Shown here: positions 11,621-21,742 of the stretch, piece after piece
Layout: every line of letters starts with the position of its first letter
Position numbering within the stretch: the stretch's first letter is position 1
Source of the DNA: Ciceribacter lividus
GTDB lineage: Bacteria > Pseudomonadota > Alphaproteobacteria > Rhizobiales > Rhizobiaceae
Length of the DNA: 64,000 nt
Assembly: GCF_003337715.1 (NCBI RefSeq)
Contig: NZ_QPIX01000001.1
Location: 364,682 to 428,681, forward strand
Reading direction: 5' to 3'
Notes under the pieces: model-generated
Database searches by the model: none
Told to the model about the DNA's origin: nothing
What the model saw: only the letters and a program-made list of their open reading frames with translations
Made by a program: the position numbers and the translations under genes

Positions 11621-13032
11621 AAATGCCGACGACAATCGGCCTGGTCCATTTCATCGGCATCGGTGGGATCGGCATGAGCGGGATCGCCGAGGTCCTGCAC
11701 AATCTCGGCCATCGCGTGCAGGGCTCCGACCAGAGCGACGGCGCCAACGTCCAGCGCCTGCGCGCCAAGGGCATCGAGGTCTTCGTCGGTCACAAGGGGG
11801 AAAACCTCGGTGATGCGGAAGTCGTGGTCGTCTCGACGGCCATCAAGAAGGACAATCCGGAACTCGTCGCGGCGCGCGAAAAGCTGCTGCCGGTCGTGCG
11901 CCGGGCGGAGATGCTCGCCGAACTCATGCGCTTCCGCAACGCGATCGCCATCGGCGGTACCCACGGCAAGACGACGACTACGTCGATGGTCGGCGCGCTT
12001 CTCGAGGCGGGCGGTCTCGACCCGACCGTCATCAACGGCGGCATCATCAACGCCTACGGCACCAATGCCCGCATGGGCGAGGGCGAGTGGATGGTCGTCG
12101 AGGCCGACGAATCGGACGGCACCTTCCTGAAGCTGCCGGCGGAAGTGGCGGTCGTCACCAACATCGATCCCGAGCACCTCGACCACTACGGCAATTTCGA
12201 CGCGGTGCGCGCGGCCTTCCGCCAGTTCGTCGAAAACGTGCCCTTCTACGGCTTCGGCGTGATGTGCCTCGACCATCCGGAAGTGCAGGCGCTCGTCGGC
12301 AAGATCGAGGACCGCAAGGTCATCACCTATGGTGCGAACCCGCAGGCCGATGTCCGCTTCTCCAACGTCCGGCTCGAAGGAACCCACTCGACCTTCGACG
12401 TCGAGATCCGCCGGCGGCGCACGGGCCGGGTCTTCACCTTCAAGGACCTGACGCTGCCGATGCCCGGCCGTCACAACATTTCGAACGCCTGCGCGGCAAT
12501 TGCCGTCGCCAACCGGCTCGACATTCCGGAAGAGGCGATCCGTAAGGGCCTGTCGGGCTTTTCCGGCGTCAAGCGCCGCTTCACGCTGACCGGGACCTGG
12601 AACGGCGTGTCGATCTTCGACGACTACGGCCATCACCCGGTTGAGATCAAAGCCGTGCTCAAGGCAGCACGCGAAGCGTGTAGCGGACGGGTCATTGCTA
12701 TCCACCAGCCTCACCGTTATACCCGTCTTTCAAGCCTCTTCGAGGACTTCGCCAACTGCTTCAACGATGCCGACTGCATCATGCTGGCGCCGGTCTATGC
12801 GGCGGGCGAGGACCCAATCGAAGGGGTAAACGCCGAGGCGCTGGTCTCGCGCATCAAGGCGAGCGGCCACCGCGACGCACGGTATCTGCCGGGACCGGAA
12901 GGTCTCGCGCCGATCGTCGCGGAGCTGGCCAAACCCGGTGACTTCGTCGTGCTCCTCGGAGCGGGCAACATAACCCAGTGGGCTGCCGCCTTGCCCAAGG
13001 AACTGGAAGCGATTTCGGAAGGTCGGAAATGA
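11617..13032 (+). CDS. murC: UDP-MurNAc:L-alanine ligase MurC
   Basis: MurC adds the first amino acid of the stem peptide, L-Ala. The 471-residue product begins with the Rossmann-like [15 protein letters not shown]. The P-loop is [12 protein letters not shown], followed by the family blocks [24 protein letters not shown], and in the C-terminal domain [10 protein letters not shown] and HQPHRYTR. Length is usual. It is coupled by ATGA overlaps at both ends, to murG and murB. Confidence 0.97.
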   Translation: MKMPTTIGLVHFIGIGGIGMSGIAEVLHNLGHRVQGSDQSDGANVQRLRAKGIEVFVGHKGENLGDAEVVVVSTAIKKDNPELVAAREKLLPVVRRAEMLAELMRFRNAIAIGGTHGKTTTTSMVGALLEAGGLDPTVINGGIINAYGTNARMGEGEWMVVEADESDGTFLKLPAEVAVVTNIDPEHLDHYGNFDAVRAAFRQFVENVPFYGFGVMCLDHPEVQALVGKIEDRKVITYGANPQADVRFSNVRLEGTHSTFDVEIRRRRTGRVFTFKDLTLPMPGRHNISNACAAIAVANRLDIPEEAIRKGLSGFSGVKRRFTLTGTWNGVSIFDDYGHHPVEIKAVLKAAREACSGRVIAIHQPHRYTRLSSLFEDFANCFNDADCIMLAPVYAAGEDPIEGVNAEALVSRIKASGHRDARYLPGPEGLAPIVAELAKPGDFVVLLGAGNITQWAAALPKELEAISEGRK

Positions 13033-14003
13033 AACAGGTCGATGGAGAAAAGCTGCTCGCCTCGCTCGGGGACGGCGTCAATCAACTGCGCGGGCGTCTG
13101 ACGCCGGATGCGCCGATGGACCGGGTCACCTGGTTCCAGGCCGGCGGCCTGGCCGAGCTCATGTTCCATCCGCACGACCTCGACGACCTCGTCACCTTCC
13201 TCAAGCTTCTGCCGGAAGATGTGCCGCTGACCGTGGTCGGTGTCGGTTCCAACCTGCTCGTGCGCGACGGCGGGATACCGGGCGTCGTGCTGCGGCTCTC
13301 CGCCAAGGGCTTCGGTCAGGTGGAGCTTGCGGGCGAGAACCGCATCCGCGCCGGCGCCATCACCCCGGACAAGCACCTCGCCGCCATGGCGATGGACCAC
13401 AATATCGGCGGCTTCCACTTCTATTACGGCATTCCGGGAAGCATCGGCGGCGCGCTGCGCATGAATGCCGGCGCCAATGGCGGCGACACCTCCCAACGTC
13501 TGGTCGAGGTCGAGGCGGTCGACCGCAAGGGCAACATCCACGTGCTTTCCGCGGCTGACATGGGCTACAGCTACCGGCATTCCACGGCGCCCGCGGACCT
13601 GATCTTCACCAGCGCGGTCTTCGAAGGCTATCCCGAGGAGAAGGCGAAGATCCGTGCCGACATGGATGCCGTGCGCCATCACCGCGAGACCGTGCAGCCG
13701 GTCAAGGAAAAGACCGGCGGCTCGACGTTCAAGAATCCGGAAGGCCATTCGGCCTGGGAACTCATCGACGAGGCGGGTTGCCGCGGGTTGATGATCGGCG
13801 GCGCGCAGATGTCGTCGCTCCACTGCAACTTCATGATCAATATCGGCCACGCGACCGGCTACGATCTCGAATATCTCGGCGAGACCGTGCGCCAGCGAGT
13901 CTTTGAGAATTCCGGCACCAAGCTGCAGTGGGAGATCAAGCGGCTCGGCATCTTCATGCCGGGACGAGAGATCAAGCCGTTCATGGGCGTCACCGAAGAA
14001 TAA
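13029..14003 (+). CDS. murB: UDP-N-acetylenolpyruvoylglucosamine reductase MurB
   Basis: MurB is the FAD enzyme that reduces enolpyruvyl-UDP-GlcNAc to UDP-MurNAc with NADPH. ATG 13029 overlaps the murC stop and gives 324 residues. FAD-domain blocks [15 protein letters not shown] and [16 protein letters not shown] are present. The catalytic Ser is in the [10 protein letters not shown] block, and HCNFMIN lies further on. Although murB acts before murC in the pathway, its place after murC is usual for Rhizobiales. It is the last gene before an intrinsic terminator. Confidence 0.96.
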   Translation: MKQVDGEKLLASLGDGVNQLRGRLTPDAPMDRVTWFQAGGLAELMFHPHDLDDLVTFLKLLPEDVPLTVVGVGSNLLVRDGGIPGVVLRLSAKGFGQVELAGENRIRAGAITPDKHLAAMAMDHNIGGFHFYYGIPGSIGGALRMNAGANGGDTSQRLVEVEAVDRKGNIHVLSAADMGYSYRHSTAPADLIFTSAVFEGYPEEKAKIRADMDAVRHHRETVQPVKEKTGGSTFKNPEGHSAWELIDEAGCRGLMIGGAQMSSLHCNFMINIGHATGYDLEYLGETVRQRVFENSGTKLQWEIKRLGIFMPGREIKPFMGVTEE

Positions 14004-14368
14004 ATACGCCCGAGGGCGAGGGGCGGACAGGTCCCTCCGGTCATCGAGGGAATCATCGAAAACGGGCGGCGATTCCGCCCGTTTTTTCGTTTCCGGCCCC
14101 TCTTGCCCGTCGCCGTGGAGCGTCGGAGGCTTGCCGCCGGCTTCTTCCGTTCGTCCGCGGAAATCAATAAAAACAAATAGATATCAACATCATAGCAAGT
14201 GCGTCCGGTGTCCGGCGCTTGAAAAAAAATCAGCACCCGATGCGCGCCGGTTAACGAAAGTAAACGCTTCATTAACCTTAATGTCGTTTTACTCAGGCAA
14301 CGGGTCATGTCTCGCCCAGATGGCGGCGGACCTCAACAATGTTCGGTCTTTCGCAGCCGGGGGCGTAA
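14004..14368 (+). promoter_or_regulatory. murB-ddl intergenic region, probable ddl-ftsQAZ promoter
   Basis: This 365-base gap is the first real break in the dcw cluster. It starts with the murB terminator (14060-14088) and then becomes AT-rich, unlike its surroundings. The stretch 14160-14290 holds three TTAA cores (14251, 14272, 14278). TTAAC-type elements are the half-sites of the cell-cycle regulator CtrA, which controls ftsQA and ftsZ in Caulobacter. However, the spacing here does not give the classical TTAA-N7-TTAA, so CtrA control is only a possibility. No gene is seen. Confidence 0.4.
14060..14088 (+). terminator. Intrinsic terminator after murB
   Basis: ACGGGCGG (14062-14069) pairs with CCGCCCGT (14075-14082) around a 5-base loop (CGATT). 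It is extended by flanking A/T pairs and followed by a run of T (14082-14087). It lies 57 bases after the murB stop, a classical rho-independent terminator that ends the first dcw transcription unit. Confidence 0.85.
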
Positions 14369-15295
14369 ATGAGTGGCAAGCATGTAGCCGTCCTGATGGG
14401 TGGTCTTTCTTCGGAGCGGCCTGTGAGCCTGTCCTCCGGGAATGCATGCGCCGAGGCGCTGGAAGGCGAGGGCTATCGCGTCACCAAGATCGACGTCGGT
14501 CGTGACATTGGTCAGGTGCTTGCCGATCTGCGGCCGGACGTCGCCTTCAATGCGCTCCATGGTCCCTTCGGCGAGGACGGCACCATCCAGGGTGTCCTCG
14601 AATATCTGCAGATCCCGTATACCCATTCTGGCGTGCTCGCCTCGGCCCTCGCCATGGACAAGGGGCAGGCGAAGATCGTTGCGGCGAACGCCGGGATTCC
14701 GGTTGCGGAAGCGCGGGTGATGTCGCGCTTCGACATCGGTTCCGAGCATCCGATCAAGCCTCCTTATGTCGTCAAGCCGGTGCGCGAGGGCTCGAGCTTC
14801 GGTGTCGTCATCGTCAAGGAGGATCAGTCCCATCCGCCGCAAGTCCTGACGTCGTCCGAATGGCGTTACGGCGACCGGGTCATGGTCGAGCACTACGTGG
14901 CCGGCCGCGAGCTCACCTGCGGCGTCATGGGCGACCGGGCGCTCGGTGTCACCGAGATCGTACCGCAGGGGCACAGCTTCTACGACTATGATTCGAAGTA
15001 CGTCGCCGGCGGTTCCAGGCACGTGTTGCCGGCGGAAATTTCACCGAAAATTTACCAAAAAATACAAGAATTGGCCATGAAGGCGCATCAGGCGATCGGC
15101 TGCCGCGGCGTGAGTCGGTCGGACTTCCGCTACGACGACCGGTTCTCCGAAGACGGTGAGCTCATCTGGCTGGAGATCAATACCCAGCCGGGCATGACCC
15201 CGACCTCGCTGGTTCCTGAGATGGCCGCTCACGCCGGTTTCGGCTTTGGTGAATTCGTTCGTTGGATGGTGGAGGAAGCATCGTGCTTGCGCTAG
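14369..15295 (+). CDS. ddl: D-alanine--D-alanine ligase
   Basis: This ATP-grasp ligase makes D-Ala-D-Ala for MurF. The 308-residue product has the N-terminal [17 protein letters not shown], the [10 protein letters not shown] block, [11 protein letters not shown], and the C-terminal ATP/Mg site [11 protein letters not shown]. It corresponds to the DdlB type found in dcw clusters. It is the first gene after the 365-base gap and overlaps ftsQ by 13 bases. The short downstream run AAAATTTACCAAAAAA inside the gene is unusually AT-rich for this genome but does not break the frame. Confidence 0.96.
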   Translation: MSGKHVAVLMGGLSSERPVSLSSGNACAEALEGEGYRVTKIDVGRDIGQVLADLRPDVAFNALHGPFGEDGTIQGVLEYLQIPYTHSGVLASALAMDKGQAKIVAANAGIPVAEARVMSRFDIGSEHPIKPPYVVKPVREGSSFGVVIVKEDQSHPPQVLTSSEWRYGDRVMVEHYVAGRELTCGVMGDRALGVTEIVPQGHSFYDYDSKYVAGGSRHVLPAEISPKIYQKIQELAMKAHQAIGCRGVSRSDFRYDDRFSEDGELIWLEINTQPGMTPTSLVPEMAAHAGFGFGEFVRWMVEEASCLR

Positions 15296-16209
15296 GCGGC
15301 AGAAAGCATAAGTCCCGGGCCGGGATTTCGGCTGCGTCGCCGGCAGGCGAGGCGGTGGTGCTTCCGCGTCCGCTGCGCCGTGCCACGCGCTTCGCGCTCG
15401 GGCTCTGCTCCGGTCGAATCGGCATCCCGCACTATGTCGGGCGTCTCTCCTTCGTTGGCTATTGCTCCTTCGTCGGCGTCTACGGCGTCGTCGCGGGCGG
15501 GCATGGGGCGCAGGTTGCACAGTCGCTGACCTCGTTCGCGGGCTTCGCCATCGAGGACGTCAAGGTCGCCGGCAACGAGCAGACCTCGGAAATCGACATC
15601 CTGCAGCTGCTCGGGCTCGACGGCACGACGTCGCTCATCTCCCTCGACATCGATGCTGCCCGTGACCAGCTTTCCAGGCTTCCCTGGGTGGAAAGTGCCG
15701 AGGTCCGCAAGGTCTACCCCTCGACGATCCAGGTCGCGCTGCATGAGCGCAAGGCCTACGGAATCTGGCAGCACGGCACGGAACTTTCGCTGATCGAGCG
15801 CAACGGCAGCGTCATCGGCCCGCTGCGCGACAACAAGTTCGCGACGCTGCCGCTCTTCGTCGGCCGTGACGCCGAGACGGCGGCCGCTTCCGTCGAGCAG
15901 GAATTTGCCAAGTGGCCGCAGATCGCCGGCCGCGTGAAGGCCTTCATTCGCGTCGCAAGCCGCCGGTGGGACATCCATCTCGACAATGGCGTGGTGGTGA
16001 AACTTCCCGAGGAGAACCTCGACGACGCGCTGGCACTGCTCTCCAAGCTCGATGCCGAGCAGCAGGTGCTGGCACGCGACATCGCGGCGATCGACCTGCG
16101 GCTTCCCGATCGCACGACGATCCAGCTGACGCCCGAAGCACAGGCGCGTCGTCAGGTGGTGCTGGAACAGCGGGCCAAGGCCCTCAAGAAGGCGGAGCAG
16201 AGTATATGA
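15283..16209 (+). CDS. ftsQ: Cell division protein FtsQ
   Basis: FtsQ is a bitopic divisome scaffold that bridges early and late division proteins. The GTG at 15283, 6 bases after GGAGGA (15271-15276), gives 308 residues and lies within the ddl 3' end. A basic N-terminus is followed by a hydrophobic segment at about residues 46-70. The POTRA domain then begins near residue 87 ([20 protein letters not shown]) and contains the typical [14 protein letters not shown]. The beta domain fills the rest. The stop overlaps ftsA by 4 bases. Confidence 0.93.
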   Translation: MLALGGRKHKSRAGISAASPAGEAVVLPRPLRRATRFALGLCSGRIGIPHYVGRLSFVGYCSFVGVYGVVAGGHGAQVAQSLTSFAGFAIEDVKVAGNEQTSEIDILQLLGLDGTTSLISLDIDAARDQLSRLPWVESAEVRKVYPSTIQVALHERKAYGIWQHGTELSLIERNGSVIGPLRDNKFATLPLFVGRDAETAAASVEQEFAKWPQIAGRVKAFIRVASRRWDIHLDNGVVVKLPEENLDDALALLSKLDAEQQVLARDIAAIDLRLPDRTTIQLTPEAQARRQVVLEQRAKALKKAEQSI

Positions 16210-17537
16210 GCCTTTTCGGTAGCTCCAGTTTCGGTCTGCCGCGCATGAAGCCCCTTTCGGCGAAGCGGTCGCATGTCGTGTCGGTCCTCGACATCGGCTC
16301 GACCAAGGTCGTCTGCATGATCGGCCGGCTTACGCCACGCAAGGAAAGTTCGGTCCTGCCGGGTCGCACCCACAATGTCGAGATCATCGGCATCGGCCAC
16401 CAGCGCTCCCGCGGCGTGAAGTGCGGCGTGATCGCCGATCTCGATGCCGTCGAGAGCGTCGTCCGGCTCGCCGTCGATGCGGCCGAGCGCATGGCCGGCC
16501 TCACCGTCGAGAGCCTGATCGTCAACGTCTCGGCCGGGCGGCTCGCCAGCAACGTCTATACGGCGACCATCGATCTCGGCGGCCAGGAAGTCGAATCGAG
16601 CGACCTGAAGAAGGTCCTCGTCGCCGCCGGCCAGCAGTCGCAGCGTCACGACCGCATCGTCCTGCATTCGCTGCCGACGGGCTTCTCGCTCGACGGCGAG
16701 CGCGGCATCCGCGATCCGCTCGGCATGTATGGCGACGAGCTCGGTGTCGACATGCACGTCGTCACCGCGGAACGGCCGGCGCTGCGCAATCTCGAACTCT
16801 GCATCAACCGTGCGCATCTGTCGGTCGAAGGCGTGGTCGCGACCCCCTATGCCAGCGGGCTGGCGGCCCTCGTCGACGACGAAGTCGAACTCGGCTGCGC
16901 GGCAATCGACATGGGCGGTGGCATGACCACCATCTCCGTCTTCGCCGAAGGCAAGCTCATCCATACCGATGCGATCGCGATCGGCGGCCATCACGTCACC
17001 ACCGACCTCGCACGCGGTCTGTCGACCCGGATCGAGGATGCCGAGCGCCTGAAGGTCGTCCACGGCTCGGCGCTCTCCAACAGCACCGACGAGCGCGACG
17101 TGATCTCCGTTCCGCCGATCGGCGAGGACGATCGCGACCAGCCGACTCAGGTGCCGCGCTCGCTGGTGACGCGAATCATCCGCGCCCGTATCGAGGAAAT
17201 TCTCGAAATGCTGCGCGACCGGATCCAGCAGTCGGGTTTCAGCCCGGTCGTCGGCAAGCGCGTGGTCCTGACCGGCGGCGCAAGCCAGCTGACCGGCCTT
17301 CCGGAAGCCGCCCGCCGCGTGCTCGCACGCAATGTGCGGATCGGCCGCCCGATGGGGGTCGCGGGCCTGCCGGTGGCGGCCAAGGGGCCGGCGTTTTCGA
17401 CCGCGGTCGGTCTTCTGATCTATCCGCAGGTCGCCGACCAGGAGACACATGCAGGGCAGGGCGGGCTGTTCTCGCCCTTCGGCAACGGAAACAGCCGGAT
17501 CGCCCGTGTCGGGCAATGGCTGAAAGAGAGTTTTTGA
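16206..17537 (+). CDS. ftsA: Cell division protein FtsA
   Basis: FtsA is the actin-fold membrane tether that anchors FtsZ filaments. ATG 16206 overlaps the ftsQ stop and gives 443 residues. The frame stays open upstream inside ftsQ, but that part is not FtsA. The phosphate-1 motif VLDIGSTKVVCMIG, the phosphate-2 motif AAIDMGGGMTTISVF and the adenosine motif VVLTGGASQLTGL are present. The C-terminus (GQWLKESF) resembles the amphipathic membrane-targeting helix of the family. ftsZ follows after 92 bases. Confidence 0.96.
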   Translation: MSLFGSSSFGLPRMKPLSAKRSHVVSVLDIGSTKVVCMIGRLTPRKESSVLPGRTHNVEIIGIGHQRSRGVKCGVIADLDAVESVVRLAVDAAERMAGLTVESLIVNVSAGRLASNVYTATIDLGGQEVESSDLKKVLVAAGQQSQRHDRIVLHSLPTGFSLDGERGIRDPLGMYGDELGVDMHVVTAERPALRNLELCINRAHLSVEGVVATPYASGLAALVDDEVELGCAAIDMGGGMTTISVFAEGKLIHTDAIAIGGHHVTTDLARGLSTRIEDAERLKVVHGSALSNSTDERDVISVPPIGEDDRDQPTQVPRSLVTRIIRARIEEILEMLRDRIQQSGFSPVVGKRVVLTGGASQLTGLPEAARRVLARNVRIGRPMGVAGLPVAAKGPAFSTAVGLLIYPQVADQETHAGQGGLFSPFGNGNSRIARVGQWLKESF

Positions 17538-17629
17538 GTTTCTGCCTCGCCGTGGCGGCGCAAGGCAAGAAGAGTTGAAGAGATCAGGCCGGCGTGGCGA
17601 TGCGGCCGGAGAAAGAAGGAACGGGTAAC

Positions 17630-19357
17630 ATGACCATTAAGCTGCAGAAGCCAGACATCACCGAGCTGAAGCCTCGGATCACGGTATTCGGGGTCGGTGG
17701 CGGTGGCGGCAACGCCGTCAACAACATGATCACCGCCGGGCTCCAGGGCGTCGATTTCGTCGTCGCAAATACCGACGCGCAGGCGCTGACGATGACGAAG
17801 GCCGAGCGGATCATTCAGCTCGGCGCCAGCGTCACCGAAGGTCTCGGCGCCGGTTCGCAGCCGGAAGTCGGCCGCGCAGCCGCCGAGGAATGCATCGATG
17901 AGATCATCGATCACCTGAACGGCACCCACATGTGCTTCGTCACCGCCGGCATGGGCGGCGGCACCGGCACGGGTGCGGCTCCGGTCGTCGCCCAGGCCGC
18001 CCGCAACAAGGGCATCCTCACCGTCGGCGTCGTCACCAAGCCCTTCCACTTCGAAGGCCAGCGCCGCATGCGGCTGGCGGAAGCCGGCATCGAGGAACTG
18101 CAGAAGTCCGTCGATACCCTGATCGTCATCCCGAACCAGAATCTCTTCCGCATCGCCAACGACAAGACCACCTTCGCCGACGCATTCGCCATGGCTGACC
18201 AGGTGCTCTATTCCGGCGTGGCATGCATCACCGACCTGATGGTCAAGGAAGGCCTGATCAACCTCGACTTCGCCGACGTCCGCTCGGTGATGCGCGAGAT
18301 GGGCCGCGCGATGATGGGAACCGGCGAAGCTTCCGGCCCGGGCCGTGCGATGCAGGCGGCGGAAGCAGCGATCGCCAACCCGCTGCTCGACGAGACCTCG
18401 ATGAAGGGTGCACAGGGCCTCTTGATCTCGATCACCGGTGGCCGCGACCTCACGCTCTTCGAAGTCGACGAAGCCGCGACCCGCATCCGCGAGGAAGTCG
18501 ATCCGGACGCCAACATCATCCTCGGCGCGACCTTCGACGAAGCGCTGGAAGGCCTGATCCGCGTGTCGGTCGTCGCGACCGGCATCGACCGCACCGCCGG
18601 TGCCATGGCTCCGAAGACCTACGAAGCGCCGGCCGCACGGCCGGTCATGCGCCCGGCCGCAGCCGTCGCTCCGGCCCCGGCTCGCCCCGTCGTGGCACAG
18701 GCTCCGAAGGCCGCCGATCCGGTTGCCGACACCATCCGTTCCGCGGAGGCGGAAATGGAGCGTGAACTCGAGATCGCTATGGCCCGCCAGATGGCTCCGG
18801 CCCCGGCCGCAGCCGCAGCGCAGCCGGAGTTCCGCCCGCAGAGCAAGCTCTTCACCGCACCGGCACCGGCCGCTCCGCAGCAGCCCGTCGTCCGTGAGTC
18901 GGTCGTCGCTCCGGCTCCGGTCATGAGCCGTCCGGCCGCGCCGGTCGAGGCTGCCCCGGCCCGCATCGAGCCGGTCGCCCAGCCGGTCCGCCAGACGGTC
19001 GAGCCGGTCCGCATGCCGAAGGTCGAGGACTTCCCGCCGGTCGTCCGCGCCGAGATGGATCAGCGGGCGAGCGTCGCTCCGGCCCCGCAGGACGAACGCG
19101 GCCCGATGGGTCTCCTCAAGCGGATCACGAGCTCGCTCGGCCGTCATCACGAGGAAGAACCGGTCAACGCCGACATGACGACGTCCGCTCCGGCCGCCGC
19201 CTCGCAGCAGCGCCGCACGCTCTCTCCGGAAGCGAGCCTCTATGCGCCGCGCCGCGGCCAGCTCGACGACCAGGGCCGCACGGTGCCGCAGACGCGCGTG
19301 GCGCATGAGGACGACCAGCTCGAGATCCCGGCGTTCCTGCGCCGCCAGTCGAACTGA
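17630..19357 (+). CDS. ftsZ: Cell division GTPase FtsZ (long rhizobial type)
   Basis: FtsZ is the tubulin-like GTPase that forms the division ring. ATG 17630, 9 bases after AAGGA, gives 575 residues. The GTP-binding signature GGGTGTG is at residues 109-115, with NTDAQAL and the T7 catalytic loop NLDFADV further on. The globular part ends near residue 320. After it comes an approximately 230-residue Pro/Ala/Val-rich linker. The protein ends with the conserved peptide [10 protein letters not shown] that binds FtsA and other partners. Such long linkers are typical of Rhizobiales FtsZ1. Confidence 0.98.
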   Translation: MTIKLQKPDITELKPRITVFGVGGGGGNAVNNMITAGLQGVDFVVANTDAQALTMTKAERIIQLGASVTEGLGAGSQPEVGRAAAEECIDEIIDHLNGTHMCFVTAGMGGGTGTGAAPVVAQAARNKGILTVGVVTKPFHFEGQRRMRLAEAGIEELQKSVDTLIVIPNQNLFRIANDKTTFADAFAMADQVLYSGVACITDLMVKEGLINLDFADVRSVMREMGRAMMGTGEASGPGRAMQAAEAAIANPLLDETSMKGAQGLLISITGGRDLTLFEVDEAATRIREEVDPDANIILGATFDEALEGLIRVSVVATGIDRTAGAMAPKTYEAPAARPVMRPAAAVAPAPARPVVAQAPKAADPVADTIRSAEAEMERELEIAMARQMAPAPAAAAAQPEFRPQSKLFTAPAPAAPQQPVVRESVVAPAPVMSRPAAPVEAAPARIEPVAQPVRQTVEPVRMPKVEDFPPVVRAEMDQRASVAPAPQDERGPMGLLKRITSSLGRHHEEEPVNADMTTSAPAAASQQRRTLSPEASLYAPRRGQLDDQGRTVPQTRVAHEDDQLEIPAFLRRQSN

Positions 19358-19379
19358 GTCTCGAAGCGGAGTGATTTCG

Positions 19380-19418
19380 GCGCCCGGGTCGCAAGGCCCG
19401 GGCGCTTCCATTTTCCGC
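19380..19418 (+). terminator. Hairpin after ftsZ, probable terminator
   Basis: GCGCCCGGG (19380-19388) pairs perfectly with CCCGGGCGC (19397-19405) around an 8-base loop, 22 bases after the ftsZ stop. A moderately T-rich tail (TTCCATTTTCC) follows. The stem is strong but the U-tract is interrupted. Confidence 0.6.
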
Positions 19419-19638
19419 ACCTGCGAAAGAGCAGTGATTGTGCAATGGTTCCAATTGTTTGCCTTCGTAACAATACGAAAGAAACAGTGATTTGTGCTAT
19501 CGGAGCGCTCTCCATATGTATGGGTTCGGGACAGGGGTGGATTCGGTGTGCAATGCCGATGTCATGCCCCCCAGAACGATAAACGGCAGGCGCGTTCGCC
19601 AGGCGAGACGCCGCCGCGGCAGATAAAGGCACTCTTCT

Positions 19639-20595
19639 ATGGCAATCGGATTGCTGGGTTTTCAGACCACCATCGCGGCGCCGGTCACGCTGACCGGGAT
19701 CGGCGTGCATTCGGGGACGCCAGTAACCATCAGCTTCCTGCCGGCCGAGGCCGGCACGGGTATTGTCTTCCATCGTCAGCATGGGAACGGGGCGATCACG
19801 GAACTGAGGGCGGTTTCCTCGCAGGTCGGCAATACCGATCTCTGCACCGTGCTCGGGACCTCGGCGGCCAGTTCGATCGCGACGGTCGAGCATGTGATGG
19901 CGGCGATCTATGCGCTTAGCATCGACAACCTGATCATCGAGGTCGACGGGGCGGAAATGCCGATCATGGACGGCAGCTCGGCGCCGTTCATCGAGGCGAT
20001 CGACCAAGTAGGCGTCAAGAATCTCGGCGTGAAGCGCCGCTACATCCGCGTCACCAAGCCGGTGCGTATTGAATCGGGTGCTTCCTGGGCCGAGTTCCGC
20101 CCGCATGACGGCACACGCTTCGAGGTGGAGATCGATTTCGATAGCCCGCTGATCGGTCGCCAGATGTGGCAGGGCGAGATGACGGCTGCGGCCTTCCGCA
20201 ACGAATTGTCGCGCGCCCGTACCTTCGGCTTCATGCGCGACGTCGAGCGGCTCTGGGCGGCCGGCTTCGCGCTCGGTTCGTCGCTCGAAAACTCGGTCGT
20301 CATCTCCGACGACGACACCGTCATCAACATGGAAGGCCTGCGCTATGCCGGCGACGAATTCGTCCGCCACAAGACGCTCGACGCCGTCGGCGATCTCGCC
20401 ATGGCGGGCGCACAGTTCATCGGCTGCTACCGTTCCTACCGCGGCGGCCACAAGCTGAACGCCAATGCGCTCAAGGCCCTGCTCGACGACCGCAGCGCCT
20501 ACGAGGTCGTGGAAGCGCCGGTGCGCAGCCAGCAGGTGCGCGCGCGGGAGTTCGTGGCGGTCAATGTTCCAGAATTCGCGCCATGGTCTGCCTGA
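19639..20595 (+). CDS. lpxC: UDP-3-O-acyl-N-acetylglucosamine deacetylase LpxC
   Basis: LpxC catalyses the committed step of lipid A synthesis, zinc-dependent deacetylation. The 318-residue product starts with the conserved TTIAAPVTLTGIGVHSG. It has the metal-ligand helix TVEHVMAAIYAL, the MDGSSAPF block, and the second metal/active-site block HKTLDAVGDLAMAG. Length is normal. It follows ftsZ as in many dcw clusters but is separated by a terminator and 281 bases, so it probably has its own promoter. LpxC abundance is usually controlled by proteolysis; nothing in the sequence bears on this. Confidence 0.97.
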   Translation: MAIGLLGFQTTIAAPVTLTGIGVHSGTPVTISFLPAEAGTGIVFHRQHGNGAITELRAVSSQVGNTDLCTVLGTSAASSIATVEHVMAAIYALSIDNLIIEVDGAEMPIMDGSSAPFIEAIDQVGVKNLGVKRRYIRVTKPVRIESGASWAEFRPHDGTRFEVEIDFDSPLIGRQMWQGEMTAAAFRNELSRARTFGFMRDVERLWAAGFALGSSLENSVVISDDDTVINMEGLRYAGDEFVRHKTLDAVGDLAMAGAQFIGCYRSYRGGHKLNANALKALLDDRSAYEVVEAPVRSQQVRAREFVAVNVPEFAPWSA

Positions 20596-20613
20596 CATCG
20601 CGCAGATGACACG

Positions 20614-20646
20614 AAAGGCCGCCCGTCGAGGCGGCTTTTCTTTTTT
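20614..20646 (+). terminator. Intrinsic terminator after lpxC
   Basis: GCCGCC (20618-20623) pairs with GGCGGC (20630-20635) around CGTCGA. A/T pairs extend the stem, and TTTTCTTTTTT (20636-20646) follows. It lies about 20 bases after the lpxC stop. Confidence 0.85.
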
Positions 20647-20837
20647 GAACGGCGGGGAAGAGAAGAACTGCGGCAGAGCCTCTGCGGGCGATCGTCCAAA
20701 TTCGGGATTTCCTTCGGAGCCTGCCACAAAATTGCGTCAAATCACCATCATTGCGTTGCTCTCTCCACGCTTTTATGGCTAGAAACGCCAGTTGGAAGCG
20801 GCGGTATTCACGCAGCGCTGCAATCGGGAACTGTCGA

Positions 20838-21707
20838 ATGAGTGAAGTTAAGTCGGGAATGCTTGGAACCGCCGCTCGGATCGCCGGCGTGTTCTTGATG
20901 ATCACTGCGACAGGTTCCCTGCTGGCATCGTGCCAGTCGGATCCCGACATCGACATCACCAAGCTCGCGGCCGAAACCGAGCCGGCGGAAGTGCTGTACA
21001 ATCAGGGCCTTGCCAACATCAAGGCCGGCAACATGGCCGAGGCGGGGCGCAAGTTCGACGCAGTCGACCGCCAGCACCCCTTCTCGGAATGGTCACAGAA
21101 GTCGCTGGTGATGAGCACCTTCGTGAAGTACCGGCTCGGGCGCTATACGGAAGCGACCGCGACAGGCAAGCGCTATCTCAGCCTCTACCCGCGTGCGGAC
21201 GACTCGGCCTATGTGCAGTACCTGGTCGGCCTTTCCTACTGGAAGCAGATCACCAACGTGACGCAGGACCAGAAGGCCTCGAACCAGACGATCGAAGCCA
21301 TGCAGAAGGTGGTCGACGAGTATCCGGACTCCGAATATGTCGACGACGCGCAGGCGAAGATCCGCTTCGCGCGCGACCAGCTCGCCGGCAAGGAAATGCA
21401 GATCGGCCGCTACTATCTGGAGCGCAAGGAATATCTGGCGGCGATCTCGCGCTTCCGCGTCGTCGTCGAGAGGTATCCGACGACGAACCAGGTCGAAGAG
21501 GCACTTGCCCGTCTCGTGGAATCCTATTACGCGCTCGGCGTCGTCGAGGAGGCGCAGACCGCCGCGGCCGTGCTCGGGCACAACTATCCCGACAGCCAGT
21601 GGTATGCCGACTCCTACAAGCTCCTGAAGACCGGTGGTCTGGAACCGCGTGAGAACGCCGGCTCCTGGATCTCCCGTGCCGGCAAGAAGCTCCTGCTCGG
21701 GAGCTGA
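20838..21707 (+). CDS. bamD: Outer membrane assembly lipoprotein BamD
   Basis: BamD is the essential lipoprotein partner of BamA in outer-membrane protein insertion. ATG 20838 gives 289 residues with a signal peptide (hydrophobic about 12-28) ending in a lipobox LLASC. Cleavage before that Cys and lipidation are expected. The rest is TPR-like, with the BamD blocks [26 protein letters not shown] and [14 protein letters not shown]. The open frame extends upstream to 20751, but that would bury the signal peptide. recN follows after 35 bases, the same order as in other Rhizobiaceae. Confidence 0.93.
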   Translation: MSEVKSGMLGTAARIAGVFLMITATGSLLASCQSDPDIDITKLAAETEPAEVLYNQGLANIKAGNMAEAGRKFDAVDRQHPFSEWSQKSLVMSTFVKYRLGRYTEATATGKRYLSLYPRADDSAYVQYLVGLSYWKQITNVTQDQKASNQTIEAMQKVVDEYPDSEYVDDAQAKIRFARDQLAGKEMQIGRYYLERKEYLAAISRFRVVVERYPTTNQVEEALARLVESYYALGVVEEAQTAAAVLGHNYPDSQWYADSYKLLKTGGLEPRENAGSWISRAGKKLLLGS

Positions 21708-21742
21708 TCGTCAGTCTCAAACCAGGCGAGATCTGAAAGCCC

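Noticed and set aside
14245-14285. CtrA binding site TTAA-N7-TTAA
   Set aside because: TTAA cores at 14251, 14272 and 14278 are not 11 bases apart; only a loose resemblance remains.
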